A stretch of DNA of 43,264 nt from an uncultured Anaerotruncus sp. (GCA_905210995.1 CAJLZE010000009.1:1-43264), one strand, 5' to 3'. Shown: positions 31,665 through 41,424, counted from the first letter of the stretch. The notes: generated by a model not told the origin, from the letters alone. Numbers and translations are program-made.

Positions 31665-34079
31665 TTATCTGACCACGATATTTATTATCTTGTTCGGCAC
31701 CGTGATCTCCTTGACTATCGTCTTGCCCGCGATAGCGGCGGCAATACGCTCGTCTGCCTTGGCTGCGGCAAGCGCTTCGTCGCGCGGGCAGTCGAGCGGC
31801 AGCTTTACGGTCGAACGCACCTTGCCGTTTATCTGCACCGCAAGCTCGACCGTGGCGTCTATCGTTTTCGACTCGTCATATTCGGGCCATTCGGAGACGG
31901 CGAGCATCGTCTTTCCGCCGAGCTTTTCGTTTATCTCCTCGCAGAGGTGAGGCGCAACGGGAGAGAGCAGCTTGATATATGTCATGAGCTCGTCCTTTGT
32001 GAGCGAACCGACGGCAAATAACTCGTTGAGAAGCCCCATGAGCGTGGCAATAGCGGTGTTGAACTTGAGACTGTTGTAGTCGTCGGTGACTTTCTTTACC
32101 GCCTTGTGTACAGACGCTTCAAGCTCTGTGGTCGCGCCTGTTCCCTTCACCATTCCGGGCAGGTCCGCAACTCTTTCAAGGAATCTCTTGCAGCCTCTGA
32201 CGCCGTTTTCGGACCATGGAGCGGCTGCCGTATAGTCGCCCATAAAGAGAACATATGTGCGCAGCACGTCTGCGCCGTAGGCGTCAACGACCGTATTGGG
32301 ATCGACCACGTTCCCCTTAGACTTTGACATTTTTTCGCCGTCGGGACCGAGTATGAGCCCCTGTGCGGTGCGCTTGGCATACGGCTCGTCGCAGGGGACG
32401 ACGCCGATATCGTAAAGGAACTTGTGCCAGAAGCGCGAATAGATCATATGACGCGTGACGTGCTCCATGCCGCCGTTGTACCAGTCGACCGGCATCCAGT
32501 ATTTCAGCTTGTCGTAATCGGCAAGGCATTTGGGGTTATGCGGATCGACATAGCGGAGGAAGTACCACGACGAACCCGCCCACTGGGGCATGGTGTCGGT
32601 CTCGCGGCGTGCGTCGCCGCCGCACTTCGGGCACTTGCAGTGAACGAATTCGGGTATGCGCGCCAGCGGCGACTCGCCGTTCTGTCCCGGTGCGAATTCC
32701 TTCATATCGGGGAGCTTCAGCGGCAGCTCGTCATAAGGCACGGGCACCATGCCGCACTTCGGGCAGTGCACGATCGGTATCGGCTCGCCCCAATAACGCT
32801 GACGGTTGAACGCCCAGTCCTTCATCTTGTACTGAACGCCGCCCTCGCCCGCGCCGAGCTTTTCAAGCTCCTCTACCGCGCGGCGGATGGAATCCTTTTT
32901 GTTATTGTATCCGTTAAGGAAGCCGGAATTGATCATCTCTCCGTCGCCGGCATATGCTTCCTTTTCAACGTCTCCGCCCTTTATGACCTCAATGACGTCA
33001 ATGCCGAACTTGTGGGCGAACTCCCAGTCACGCTGATCGTGCGCGGGAACAGCCATTATCGCGCCGGTGCCGTAGCCCATCATGACATAATCGGCGATGT
33101 AGATGGGTATCTCCTTGCCCGTGAGCGGATTGACGGCGGAGAGCCCGGAAAGGCGGACGCCTGTCTTGTCCTTGACGAGCTGAGTGCGCTCGAACTCGGT
33201 CTTTTTGGCGCATTCGGCGCGATATGCCTTCACCTCGTCCATGTTGGCGATCTCTGAGGCATATTTGTCTATCATCGGATGCTCGGGAGCCATGACCATG
33301 AAGGTAACGCCGAACAGAGTATCGGGACGCGTGGTGTATATGCGCAGCTTTTCGTCGGGCTTACCGGCGATGCCAAAGTTGACGAACGCGCCCTCGGATC
33401 TGCCGATCCAGTTGATCTGCTGCTGCTTGATATTGGGCAGATAATCGACTTCCTTCAGTCCCTCAAGCAGGCGGTCGGCGTATTTCGTTATGCGCAGATA
33501 CCAGACGTCCTTTGACTTCTGCACAACGTCGCTGTGGCAGATGTCGCACTTGCCGCCCTGAGAATCCTCGTTCGAGAGCACGACCTTGCAGGTCGGGCAG
33601 TAGTTGACGAGCGCGGTATCGCGGAAGGCAAGCCCCGCCTCGAACATTTTGAGGAATATCCACTGCGTCCAGCGGTAGTAATCCTCGTCGGTCGTGTCAA
33701 TGACGCGTCCCCAGTCAAAGCCGTATCCGACGCGCTTGAGCTGCTGCGTGAATTTTGCAATGTTTTTGTCGGTGACGGCACGCGGGTGCATACCTGTCTT
33801 TATCGCATAGTTTTCGGTGGGCAGACCGAAGGCGTCAAAGCCCATCGGGAAAAGGACGTTGTAGCCCTGCATACGGCGCATGCGCGACACGACCTCAAGA
33901 CCCGAATATGCTTTTATGTGACCGACGTGCATTCCCGCTCCGCTCGGATAGGGGAACTCGACGAGCGCATAAAATTTGGGCTTTCCGCCGGCTTCCTTTT
34001 CGTCAAGCGCGCGAAAAACGCCTGCCGCCTCCCATTTTTCCTGCCACTTTTTCTCAATTGCCAGATAATCGTATTTCAT
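31665..34079 (-). CDS. leuS: Leucyl-tRNA synthetase
   Basis: Class I synthetase of 804 residues, the usual bacterial length. HVGHIKAYSGLEVVSRM near residue 50 is the HIGH motif, preceded by FPYPSGAGM. A zinc knuckle CPTC...CDIC lies near 160-180. The editing domain carries TTRPDTLFGVTFMV and GTGAIMAVPAHDQRDWEFA. KMSKSKGN lies near 575. GGGAGAG precedes the ATG. It follows rsfS by 12 bases in the operon running from rnc/smc, and no T-box lies in front of it. Confidence 0.97.
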   Translation of the reverse strand: MKYDYLAIEKKWQEKWEAAGVFRALDEKEAGGKPKFYALVEFPYPSGAGMHVGHIKAYSGLEVVSRMRRMQGYNVLFPMGFDAFGLPTENYAIKTGMHPRAVTDKNIAKFTQQLKRVGYGFDWGRVIDTTDEDYYRWTQWIFLKMFEAGLAFRDTALVNYCPTCKVVLSNEDSQGGKCDICHSDVVQKSKDVWYLRITKYADRLLEGLKEVDYLPNIKQQQINWIGRSEGAFVNFGIAGKPDEKLRIYTTRPDTLFGVTFMVMAPEHPMIDKYASEIANMDEVKAYRAECAKKTEFERTQLVKDKTGVRLSGLSAVNPLTGKEIPIYIADYVMMGYGTGAIMAVPAHDQRDWEFAHKFGIDVIEVIKGGDVEKEAYAGDGEMINSGFLNGYNNKKDSIRRAVEELEKLGAGEGGVQYKMKDWAFNRQRYWGEPIPIVHCPKCGMVPVPYDELPLKLPDMKEFAPGQNGESPLARIPEFVHCKCPKCGGDARRETDTMPQWAGSSWYFLRYVDPHNPKCLADYDKLKYWMPVDWYNGGMEHVTRHMIYSRFWHKFLYDIGVVPCDEPYAKRTAQGLILGPDGEKMSKSKGNVVDPNTVVDAYGADVLRTYVLFMGDYTAAAPWSENGVRGCKRFLERVADLPGMVKGTGATTELEASVHKAVKKVTDDYNSLKFNTAIATLMGLLNELFAVGSLTKDELMTYIKLLSPVAPHLCEEINEKLGGKTMLAVSEWPEYDESKTIDATVELAVQINGKVRSTVKLPLDCPRDEALAAAKADERIAAAIAGKTIVKEITVPNKIINIVVR

Positions 34080-34091
34080 GATGCTCTCCCG

Positions 34092-34499
34092 TTATTCCGC
34101 ACTGTCGGGCGCGACACGCGGTGCGACCTCGACCTTTTCGGTGTCGGAGTAAAGTTTGTCAAGATTATAGAATTCACGTGCGTCACGAGTGAAGATGTGT
34201 ACCATAACGGTGCCGTAGTCAAGCACCATCCACGAATTTTTGTCTCCTCTGCCCTCCGAGGCAAAGGGCTTGACGCCTGCCTCGCCGAGCTTGAATTCGA
34301 CCTCATCCGTAAGCGAACGGACGTGCGTGGTGGCGTGCGCGGTGCACAGCACAAAGTATTCGGTTATGTCGATCTTTTCGCCGACGCGCAGAACGGCAAT
34401 ATCCTCGCCGCGGTGTGCGTCAAGCACATGGTATATCTCCTCCGCAAGAGAGCGGGGATCCGGCGTTCCGTCTGCCGCAAATTTAAGTTCGATGCTCAT
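34092..34499 (-). CDS. rsfS: Ribosomal silencing factor RsfS
   Basis: Binds uL14 on the 50S subunit and blocks subunit joining when nutrients are low. The 135-residue protein has the RsfS core: GEDIAVLRVGEKIDITEYFVLCTA, HVRSLTDEVEFKL, then SWMVLDYGTVMVHIFTRDAREFYNLDKLYSD. The C-terminal 15 residues are an acidic/Pro tail. It lies between yqeK and leuS. In many relatives a LytR-CpsA-Psr gene separates yqeK and rsfS; here it is absent. A CTCCTTTC-complement ribosome site (GAAAGGAG) precedes the ATG. Confidence 0.94.
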   Translation of the reverse strand: MSIELKFAADGTPDPRSLAEEIYHVLDAHRGEDIAVLRVGEKIDITEYFVLCTAHATTHVRSLTDEVEFKLGEAGVKPFASEGRGDKNSWMVLDYGTVMVHIFTRDAREFYNLDKLYSDTEKVEVAPRVAPDSAE

Positions 34500-34522
34500 T
34501 TTATTTGTCTCCTTTCGGATGT

Positions 34523-35185
34523 TTACCTGTTTTTGAGTCCGCAGAGAATGAAATTCCTTGCGTTCACGGTGTCGGCGCTGATAAGACTGCCCTTGCCGAC
34601 AAGCTCGGCAAGCGTCATATCGAACGACATGACGATGAGCCTGTCAAAATGCCTCATGCGCGCGTCGGCATCCATCTTTTCCGGCTCCGCGCCGAAAAAC
34701 AGCCCGCGCAGCTTTACACAGTCGTCGTATGTGCGCGTGTCGTCGATATAATCGGCAAAATAAATTATCTTGTCGTATACCGTCATTCCTTCGCGCCCCG
34801 TTGTATGCCAGCGCACCGCCGAGATCAGGCGCGGGTCGGCAAATTGCGGATATCTGTCGGGTATCAGCAATGCCGCGGTACGCGCGTGCAGCGTTTTCGG
34901 CGACATCATGTCGTATTCCGTCGGCTCGACGCCGTGCGCACGCATTATCGCGGCGTGCTCATCGGCGGAAAGCTCTTTTGTTATGTCGTGCAGGAGCGCG
35001 GCGCCGCGCAAAAGGCGGATATCGTCCTCGCCCGGTGTAAAAAGCTCACCGAGGCGCACCGCCATTCTCTCGACTCCCATAACGTGTGCAGCGCGTTTGG
35101 GCGACAGCACGGAAGGTATCTGCTCACGCAGACTGTCAAGCGTCTCGTCTGTCACGGCAGTTGCGGTGCAATTTTTTTCGCACAT
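34523..35185 (-). CDS. yqeK: HD-domain protein YqeK (diadenosine tetraphosphate hydrolase family)
   Basis: A 220-residue HD-domain phosphohydrolase. The ATG at 35185 lies 8 bases from GGGAG; a GTG three codons upstream abuts that site and is less likely. SPKRAAHVMGVERMAVRL and AALLHDITKEL give the His and His-Asp metal ligands, with VRWHTTGREGMTVYDKIIYFADYIDD near 130 for the remaining ones. YqeK homologues split Ap4A symmetrically to ADP. The position between nadD and rsfS is the classic one. A 30-residue C-terminal extension follows the HD core. Confidence 0.93.
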   Translation of the reverse strand: MCEKNCTATAVTDETLDSLREQIPSVLSPKRAAHVMGVERMAVRLGELFTPGEDDIRLLRGAALLHDITKELSADEHAAIMRAHGVEPTEYDMMSPKTLHARTAALLIPDRYPQFADPRLISAVRWHTTGREGMTVYDKIIYFADYIDDTRTYDDCVKLRGLFFGAEPEKMDADARMRHFDRLIVMSFDMTLAELVGKGSLISADTVNARNFILCGLKNR

Positions 35186-35198
35186 ATCCGACACTCCC

Positions 35199-35858
35199 TC
35201 ACTTTATCGCCGCGGGCGGCGCTCCGTAAAGACCGTGCTCGCGTATGTACGCTTCGACGGCGGGAGGTACCAGCCCCGCAAGGCTTTTGCCCGCAGCGGC
35301 GGCACGTCTGACCTCGGTCGATGATATCTCTATCGGCGGCGTCACGACGCGGCGCACCACGGCGTTGTATTTTTCTTTGTATTCGCTGACCTTGGCAACT
35401 ATACGCCTGTCAAGCGACTCGTCGCTCTCGCGGCGTATGTAGATGGGGTAGCAGAGCCTGAATATCTCTGGCGCCTCATGCCACGTGTCGAGCGTCAGCA
35501 TCATATCGGTGCCGCACAGCAGAAAAAGTCGTGTGTCCGGCGCCGAAAGCTCGCGCAGGGTGTCAACGGTATAGCTCTTTCCGCCGCGCCTCTGCTCTGC
35601 ATCGCTGACGATGACTCCTTCGATTCCGCCGAAGGCAAGCTCGCACATACGCAGCCTGTCTGCAGGATCGTCAATAAAGTCGAGCCGCTTGTGCGGCGGC
35701 AGAAATGCCGGGATCACATAAAGATAGTCGAGCCGCATCTGCGAAAGGAACGCCCGTGCGGCTGCCACATGCCCGTTGTGCGGCGGTGCGAACGTACCGC
35801 CGTAAATACCGATGCGCCGCATCCCGAAGGGATTGGCAACGGTCATTTCTCCGTTCAT
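35199..35858 (-). CDS. nadD: Nicotinate-nucleotide adenylyltransferase
   Basis: Makes deamido-NAD from nicotinate mononucleotide and ATP. The 219-residue protein has IGIYGGTFAPPHNGH (the GGTFDP-x-H-x-GH nucleotidyl-transferase motif, with Ala where Asp is usual), VIPAFLPPHK, LFLLCGTDMM and the ATP-binding ISSTEVRRA near the C-terminus. The ATG at 35858 overlaps the stop of the preceding YhbY gene by four bases, so coupling is likely. A start at MRRIGIYGG, 12 codons in, would be typical for the family but has no ribosome site. Confidence 0.95.
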   Translation of the reverse strand: MNGEMTVANPFGMRRIGIYGGTFAPPHNGHVAAARAFLSQMRLDYLYVIPAFLPPHKRLDFIDDPADRLRMCELAFGGIEGVIVSDAEQRRGGKSYTVDTLRELSAPDTRLFLLCGTDMMLTLDTWHEAPEIFRLCYPIYIRRESDESLDRRIVAKVSEYKEKYNAVVRRVVTPPIEISSTEVRRAAAAGKSLAGLVPPAVEAYIREHGLYGAPPAAIK

Positions 35859-36148
35859 AGCAGCTCTATCGTCTTGCGCGTTGCCGATTCGCGGTAAAGG
35901 ATCAGCTTGCGCCCGATGGTGGCAACGATGGTGGCTCCCGTCGCCCCGGCAAGCGCCTCGGCCGCCGAGCGCGGAGTCTCGCCGCAGCTTTCGAGCACCG
36001 AGAGCTTGATAAGCTCGCGCGCCTCAAGCGCATCTCCTACGGTCTTTATAAGGTTTTCGCCGATGCCGTCCTTGCCGATCTGCATGATCGTCGGGATATC
36101 GGCTGCAAGCGAACGCAGCTGCGCCCGCTGTTTTGATGTAAGTTTCAT
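35855..36148 (-). CDS. yhbY: YhbY family RNA-binding protein (CRM domain)
   Basis: A 97-residue CRM-domain protein that associates with pre-50S particles. LTSKQRAQLRSLAADIPTIMQIGKDGIGENLIKTV with a GxxG-like GKDG loop, ALEARELIKLSVLE and VATIGRKLILYRES are the family core. The usual length is 95-100. GGGAAA precedes the ATG. It lies between rdgB and nadD, overlapping nadD by four bases. In clostridia this gene commonly sits before nadD. Confidence 0.93.
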   Translation of the reverse strand: MKLTSKQRAQLRSLAADIPTIMQIGKDGIGENLIKTVGDALEARELIKLSVLESCGETPRSAAEALAGATGATIVATIGRKLILYRESATRKTIELL

Positions 36149-36162
36149 TTTATTTCCCGTTT

Positions 36163-36816
36163 TTATTTATTTTCTTCCGTTTCGGTATTCTCTGCGGCGG
36201 CGATGCGTTCGGATATCATATGGCACAGCTTAGCCGCTGCGACACCGCGGTGGCTTATCGCGTTCTTGTCGTCCTGCGAAAGCTCGGCAAAGGTCTCTCC
36301 GTACTCGTCGTACCAGAAAAGCGGATCGTACCCGAAGCCGCCCTCACCGCGCGGATTGCAGAGTATCTCGCCCTCGCATCTGCCCTCGACCTCGATGGGC
36401 TCGCCATCAAGCCCGCAGCCCTCGGGGAAAACGCACGCCATATCGCAAACGAACGCAGCGTCGCGGTATGAAACGCCCTTCAGCTTTTCAAGCAGCTTGC
36501 GGTTGTTTGCCGCATCGTCGTGTCCCTCTCCCGCATAACGGGCGGAAAGCACCCCCGGCTCGCCGTCAAGAGCGTAAACGCAAAGCCCCGAGTCATCGCC
36601 GACAGAGATAAGTCCCGAGAAATCCGCCGCCGTCTTTGCCTTTATCATTGCATTTTCGGCAAACGTTGCGCCGTTCTCGACGATCTCTCCGGTAAAGCCC
36701 ACATCGTCGAGCGTGAGGAGCGTAAGCTCCGCTCCGTCTATATAGACCGAGAGAAGCCTCTCAAGCTCTGCAAGCTTGCCGCGGTTGCGGGTCGCTATCA
36801 GTATTTTCAGTTTCAT
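36163..36816 (-). CDS. rdgB: Non-canonical purine NTP pyrophosphatase (RdgB/HAM1)
   Basis: Removes ITP, dITP and XTP from the nucleotide pool. The 217-residue protein begins KILIATRNRGKLAELERLL, the HAM1 signature, followed by ENGATFAENAMIKA, SVGDDSGLCVYALDGEPGVLSARYAG with the catalytic Asp pair, GFGYDPLF and a terminal ISHRG. It starts 5 bases downstream of ftsY and ends 14 bases before yhbY, so it belongs to the same transcript. Confidence 0.95.
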   Translation of the reverse strand: MKLKILIATRNRGKLAELERLLSVYIDGAELTLLTLDDVGFTGEIVENGATFAENAMIKAKTAADFSGLISVGDDSGLCVYALDGEPGVLSARYAGEGHDDAANNRKLLEKLKGVSYRDAAFVCDMACVFPEGCGLDGEPIEVEGRCEGEILCNPRGEGGFGYDPLFWYDEYGETFAELSQDDKNAISHRGVAAAKLCHMISERIAAAENTETEENK

Positions 36817-36821
36817 TACAC

Positions 36822-37745
36822 TTACTCCTTGTCAGACGCTTCCGGGAAAAGCGCGTCAATAAACTCCTCAGCGTCAAACGGCTGCATATCGTCGATCTTT
36901 TCACCGACGCCGATAAACTTCACCGGCAGCCCGAGCTCGCGGCGTATCGACAGCACGATGCCGCCCTTTGCCGTGCCGTCAAGCTTGTTGAGCACCAGCC
37001 CCGTGATGTTTGCCGCCTCGCCGAATTCCTTCGCCTGGATGATGGCGTTCTGCCCCGTCGTTGCATCAAGCACGAGCAGGTTCTCGCGCGACGCGCCGGG
37101 CAGCTCGCGGTCGATGACGCGGTTTATCTTGGCAAGCTCGTTCATAAGGTTCTTTTTGTTGTGCAGTCTTCCCGCGGTATCGACTATCAGCACATCGGCG
37201 CCCTTGGCGCGCGCGTAGTTTGCCGCATCGTAAACGACGGCTGCGGGATCCGAGCCCTCGCTCTGCTTCACGAGCTCGACGCCCGCCCTGTCGCACCACA
37301 CGGCAAGCTGATCTATCGCCGCGGCACGGAAGGTGTCGGCGGCAGCCACGACCACTCTCTTGCCCTCGGCTTTGAGACGTGCCGATATCTTACCGACGGA
37401 GGTCGTTTTGCCCGCGCCGTTGACGCCGATGACAAGTATCACCGACGGCTTTGTGTCAAGGTGCAACGGCTCGCTCTCGCCTATCATACCGGATATTATC
37501 TCACGCAACGCCGCCATAGTGTCGTCGCGCGTTTTTATGCGGTCGTCGCGTATGCGCTCGCGCAGCTCGTCGATTATCTCCTCGCTCGCGCCCACTCCGA
37601 CATCGGATGTGATAAGTATTTCCTCAAGCTCTTCGAGAAAATCCTCGTCTATCTTCACAAACGAGCGCATCACCGATTCGATGCCGCCCATCAGTGCGCT
37701 GCGGGTCTTGCCCAGACCCTCGCGCAGCTTACTCAAAAAGCCCAT
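36822..37745 (-). CDS. ftsY: Signal recognition particle receptor FtsY
   Basis: Membrane-associated GTPase that docks SRP-ribosome complexes at the translocon. The ATG at 37745 gives MGFLSKLREGLGKTRSALMGG and 307 residues, typical of the short Gram-positive form without an acidic A domain. NG-domain motifs are clear: GVNGAGKTTSVGK, ADTFRAAAIDQL, VDTAGRLHNKKNLMNEL and LNKLDGTAKGG. The start lies inside the smc gene (17-base overlap), so expression is coupled to smc. AGGGA lies about 10 bases before the start. Confidence 0.96.
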   Translation of the reverse strand: MGFLSKLREGLGKTRSALMGGIESVMRSFVKIDEDFLEELEEILITSDVGVGASEEIIDELRERIRDDRIKTRDDTMAALREIISGMIGESEPLHLDTKPSVILVIGVNGAGKTTSVGKISARLKAEGKRVVVAAADTFRAAAIDQLAVWCDRAGVELVKQSEGSDPAAVVYDAANYARAKGADVLIVDTAGRLHNKKNLMNELAKINRVIDRELPGASRENLLVLDATTGQNAIIQAKEFGEAANITGLVLNKLDGTAKGGIVLSIRRELGLPVKFIGVGEKIDDMQPFDAEEFIDALFPEASDKE

Positions 37746-40700
37746 CCCATTTACTTCCCTTCTGTTTGCTGATCTCCGCCACGTCAAGCTCAAAGACGTT
37801 CGAAATACCGTGCTCCGGCATCGTTATGCCGTAAATACGGTCGGCGGCGTTCATCGTACCGCGGCGGTGGGTTATCATTATGAACTGTGTGCCGTCGGAA
37901 TATCTCTTGATATACTCGGCAAGACGTTCGACGTTCACCTCGTCAAGCGCCGCCTCTATCTCGTCGAGGATGCAGAACGGCGTGGGGTTTACCTGAAGTA
38001 TCGCAAAGAAAAGCGCTATGGCAACGAAGGCCTGCTCGCCGCCCGAAAGCTGCATGAGCGACTTGATTATCTTGCCGGGAGGCGCCGCCTTTATCTCTAT
38101 CCCGCTCTCGAGCACATGGTCGGGGTCGGTCAGCGAAAGCTGCGCCGAACCGCCGCCGAAAAGCTCGGAGAACGTGCGGCAGAAGTTTTCGTTTATCTTG
38201 TCGAACGACTCGGTGAAGGCGTTCTTCATTTCGGTCTCAAGCTTGGATATGATCCCCTCAAGCTCGTTTTTCGCCTTGGTGAGATCAGCCATCTGCGCCG
38301 TGAGGTCGTCATACCTCGCGCGCACCTCGTTGTATTCGTCGAGCGCGCCGGTGTTGACCGAGCCGATGTTTCTTATCTTGTTGCGGTATTCCGTCTGCGT
38401 CGCCGCGACTGCGGGGCGCTCCTCTTCGGTTATCGCGGGATATCCGAGCTCAAGCGCCTCGGAGCGCGTCAGCTCGTGATCCTCCCACAGACGTCCGGAG
38501 AGCGCCTCCATATCCGCTCTCTGCCGCTCGAGCCTTGTCTCGCAGCGCATTTTGTTGGCGGACGCGCTCTCGCGCAGATCCTGCTTGTCGCGTATCAGCC
38601 TGCGCAGCTCGTTTATCTTGCGCTCGAACTCAAAGCCCGAATCCTCGGCGCTACTCCTCTCGCGGTTGAGTTTTTCAAGAGCCGCCTCGCCCTCGGAGAG
38701 CCTGAGCGCCGTTTCGGTCTTCTCGGCGGTCAGCCGCTCTATCGCGGAGCGCGCCTCGTCCGCCGCGCGTGCCTGTGTCTCGGCATCGGCAGTGAGCGTG
38801 CGTATCTTTTCCTCCGACAGTGCAGCCATGGCGTTTGCCGCCTCTATGTCCTTGCGCGTTTCGGATATCTTTACCGCAAGCGCGGCAGCCTCGCGTGAGT
38901 GCGCGTCGCGGTCGTTGAGCAGTGCTCCGCGCTCCGCCTCACGGTCGGAACGGTAAGCCGTAAGCTCGCTGATCTTTGAAGCAAGCGAGCGCCTTTCGGC
39001 TTCAAGGCTTTTTATCTCCTCATCACACCGCTCTGCCTCTCCTTCGATGCCCGAAAGATCGGAACGCAGGCGCTCTATGAGCGTGCGGTCAGCATCAAGC
39101 CCCGCCTTCTGCTTTTCAAGCCGCGCGGCCTCGGCGGCGCGCAGCGTGCCTATCAGCTTTTGCGAATCGCTGTTCGATGCCAGCTCCGCTTCTTTGTTTT
39201 TTATCTCCTCCGCTATCGCGGCAAGCGCCGCGGCGGACTTCTCCGCCTTTGCCTGCCTGTCCGCAAGCTCGGCGGTCAATTTTTTTATTTCATCCGCACG
39301 TGTGAGTATCCCGCTGCCGGTCCTCACCGAGCCGCCGGTGAACGTACCGCCGCGGTTTATCTGCTGCCCGTCAAGCGTTACGGCGCGCACCGAATATCTC
39401 AGCGCACGGCTCATCGCAATGGCGTTGTCAAGATTGTCGAACACCACCGTTCTGCCGAGCAGAGAGGATATGACATCGGTGAATTTGGGGTCGTACTTTA
39501 CAAGCTCCGACGCAACGCCGACATACCCGCGGCAGCGCGCCGCTTCGGTCATCTCGCGCGTCACCGAGCCGCCGTAGCCCTTTACCGCCGACACGGGACA
39601 GAAGGTCGCACGCCCCGCGCGGTCGCGCTTCAGGCATTCGATAGCCGCCTTTACGGTGTCCTCATCGTCAACGACGATGTTCTGTATCGCCGCTCCGAGA
39701 GCGGTATCGACGGCGGTCACATATTCGCCGCCGACCTCTATCAGCTTCGATACGGGACCGTATATCCTGCCGCAGCCGCCCGCAGCCGAAAGCCTGCCGT
39801 CGGCGCAGCACTGCATGACATGACGCACGCTGTTGTTATAGCCCTCGAAATGCTCCTCCATGCGGCGAAGCGTTTCCGCCTGTCTCGAAAGAGCGTCGCA
39901 CTCGGCACGCAGCCCGGAGAGCACTGCCGTTCCGTTTTCGCTGCGCTGTCTCAGCGCGGCAAGCGCACGGCTCAGCGTGTCGGCTGCCGCAAGCTTTGCC
40001 GTCTCGGCATCGTATCCCGCAACGGTCTGCTCGGTCGCCGCGCATTCGGCGGAAAGAGCGGCTGCCGCACGCTCATAGTCGGCTATCTCTTTTGCCGCTG
40101 CGTCTTTTCTGTCCGCTCCTTCGTTTTTGGAGCGCCCGATAAGCTCAAGCCTCGCCGCGGCGTCCGCGTCGTCCGACTGCGCACGCACGATCTCGTCAAA
40201 AGCCGTCGCTATCGCGTCCTCAAGCGCCGCAGCGTCCTTTTCGGCTTTGTCTGCCGCATCGCGCTCGCGCTTTTCGGCGCCGACAAGCCCGTTAAGGCTC
40301 CCCGCGCTCTCGAGCGCCCGCGCGCGGTGCGATTCTGCCGTCGCCTTTTCGCTCTCGGCAAGCGAACGCTGTGTCTTTTCGGCGGCACACGCCGCCGAAA
40401 GAGCGGATTCCGTGTGACGGAGGTTGTTTTCCGTCACCTTGATCTCGCTTTCAAGCGCAAAGTTCTGACGGGTACGTTCCTTGATCTCGCCGAGGAGCTT
40501 TTCCGACTCCGCCTTGCTCGACCTCGACAGTTCGCCGAGATGCTCGTTCTGTGCCTCAAGCGTTTCAAGCGTTTCAGACACGGCGTCAAGCTCGTGCGCG
40601 GCAAGCTTGAGCTCGTCCTCGCTTTTGGCTATCTCGCGGCGCAGATTGTCGGTATCGTAGAGCCAGAGCTGAACATCGGCTTTCTTTTTTATCGCCGTAT

Positions 40701-41358
40701 ATTCAAGATATCTTTTTGCTTTTACGCATTCGCGCTCAAGAGGACCGAGCCGCCCGCATATCTCGTCTATGATATCCTGCGCGCGCTCCATGTTGTCCTG
40801 AGTCGCGGCAAGCCGACGCTCCGCCTCGTTCTTTTTATGACGGTATTTCGCAATGCCCGCGGCATCCTCGAATATGCCGCGCCGCTCATCGCTCTTGCGG
40901 GAGACGATGTCGGCGATCCGCCCCTGACCGATTATGGAGTAACCGTCTCGTCCGACGCCGGTATTGAGAAACATCTCATAGACGTCGCGCAGGCGAACCT
41001 CCTTGCGGTTTATGAAGTATTCGCTGTCGCCGCTGCGGTAGTAACGCCGCGTGACGGTGATCTCGTCGTAAGGGCAATCTATCCTGCCTGTCTTTGCGGT
41101 GTTGTCAAAGGTGACCGACACCTCCGCATATCCCATCGGCTTGCGGCTGTCGGCACCGCCGAAGATGATATCCTCCATCTTGGTGCCGCGCAGGCTTTTT
41201 GACGATATCTCGCCAAGCACCCAGCGCATTGCGTCGGCAATATTTGATTTTCCGCTTCCGTTCGGTCCCACAATGACCGTAGCGCCGTGACCGAAGGTCA
41301 GCTTTGTGCGGTCGGGGAAGGATTTGAAGCCCTGAAGCTCAAGTTGCTTAAGGTACAA
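37729..41358 (-). CDS. smc: Chromosome segregation protein SMC
   Basis: Core ATPase of the bacterial condensin complex. The start is a TTG at 41358 with GGAGG 6 bases upstream, giving YLKQLELQGFKSFPD, the normal SMC N-terminus, and 1209 residues. Walker A is VGPNGSGKSNIADAMRW. Long coiled coils of Ala, Glu, Lys and Arg flank a hinge near 500-650 (GGEYVTAVDTALGAAIQNIVV and RGGTFTGGSV). The C-terminal head has the signature LSGGEQAFVAIALFF and Walker B PFCILDEIEAALDE. It overlaps ftsY by 17 bases. scpA and scpB are not in the window. A short intergenic hairpin CGCGGC-AGA-GCCGCG lies at 41393-41407, in the leader. Confidence 0.97.
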   Translation of the reverse strand: MYLKQLELQGFKSFPDRTKLTFGHGATVIVGPNGSGKSNIADAMRWVLGEISSKSLRGTKMEDIIFGGADSRKPMGYAEVSVTFDNTAKTGRIDCPYDEITVTRRYYRSGDSEYFINRKEVRLRDVYEMFLNTGVGRDGYSIIGQGRIADIVSRKSDERRGIFEDAAGIAKYRHKKNEAERRLAATQDNMERAQDIIDEICGRLGPLERECVKAKRYLEYTAIKKKADVQLWLYDTDNLRREIAKSEDELKLAAHELDAVSETLETLEAQNEHLGELSRSSKAESEKLLGEIKERTRQNFALESEIKVTENNLRHTESALSAACAAEKTQRSLAESEKATAESHRARALESAGSLNGLVGAEKRERDAADKAEKDAAALEDAIATAFDEIVRAQSDDADAAARLELIGRSKNEGADRKDAAAKEIADYERAAAALSAECAATEQTVAGYDAETAKLAAADTLSRALAALRQRSENGTAVLSGLRAECDALSRQAETLRRMEEHFEGYNNSVRHVMQCCADGRLSAAGGCGRIYGPVSKLIEVGGEYVTAVDTALGAAIQNIVVDDEDTVKAAIECLKRDRAGRATFCPVSAVKGYGGSVTREMTEAARCRGYVGVASELVKYDPKFTDVISSLLGRTVVFDNLDNAIAMSRALRYSVRAVTLDGQQINRGGTFTGGSVRTGSGILTRADEIKKLTAELADRQAKAEKSAAALAAIAEEIKNKEAELASNSDSQKLIGTLRAAEAARLEKQKAGLDADRTLIERLRSDLSGIEGEAERCDEEIKSLEAERRSLASKISELTAYRSDREAERGALLNDRDAHSREAAALAVKISETRKDIEAANAMAALSEEKIRTLTADAETQARAADEARSAIERLTAEKTETALRLSEGEAALEKLNRERSSAEDSGFEFERKINELRRLIRDKQDLRESASANKMRCETRLERQRADMEALSGRLWEDHELTRSEALELGYPAITEEERPAVAATQTEYRNKIRNIGSVNTGALDEYNEVRARYDDLTAQMADLTKAKNELEGIISKLETEMKNAFTESFDKINENFCRTFSELFGGGSAQLSLTDPDHVLESGIEIKAAPPGKIIKSLMQLSGGEQAFVAIALFFAILQVNPTPFCILDEIEAALDEVNVERLAEYIKRYSDGTQFIMITHRRGTMNAADRIYGITMPEHGISNVFELDVAEISKQKGSKWDGLFE

Positions 41359-41424
41359 AAGACGCCTCCGTTGTTGATCTTACGTGCAGTAACGCGGCAG
41401 AGCCGCGAAAAAAGATAATTATAA

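Noticed and set aside
39160..41202. A 680-codon plus-strand open frame opposite smc
   Set aside because: Arg/Leu-rich shadow of the smc coiled coil; no family motif and smc is unmistakable.
41418..41423. TATAAT between the radical SAM gene and smc as a promoter for smc
   Set aside because: No matching -35 at normal spacing; it sits in a low-complexity AT run where such hexamers are expected by chance.
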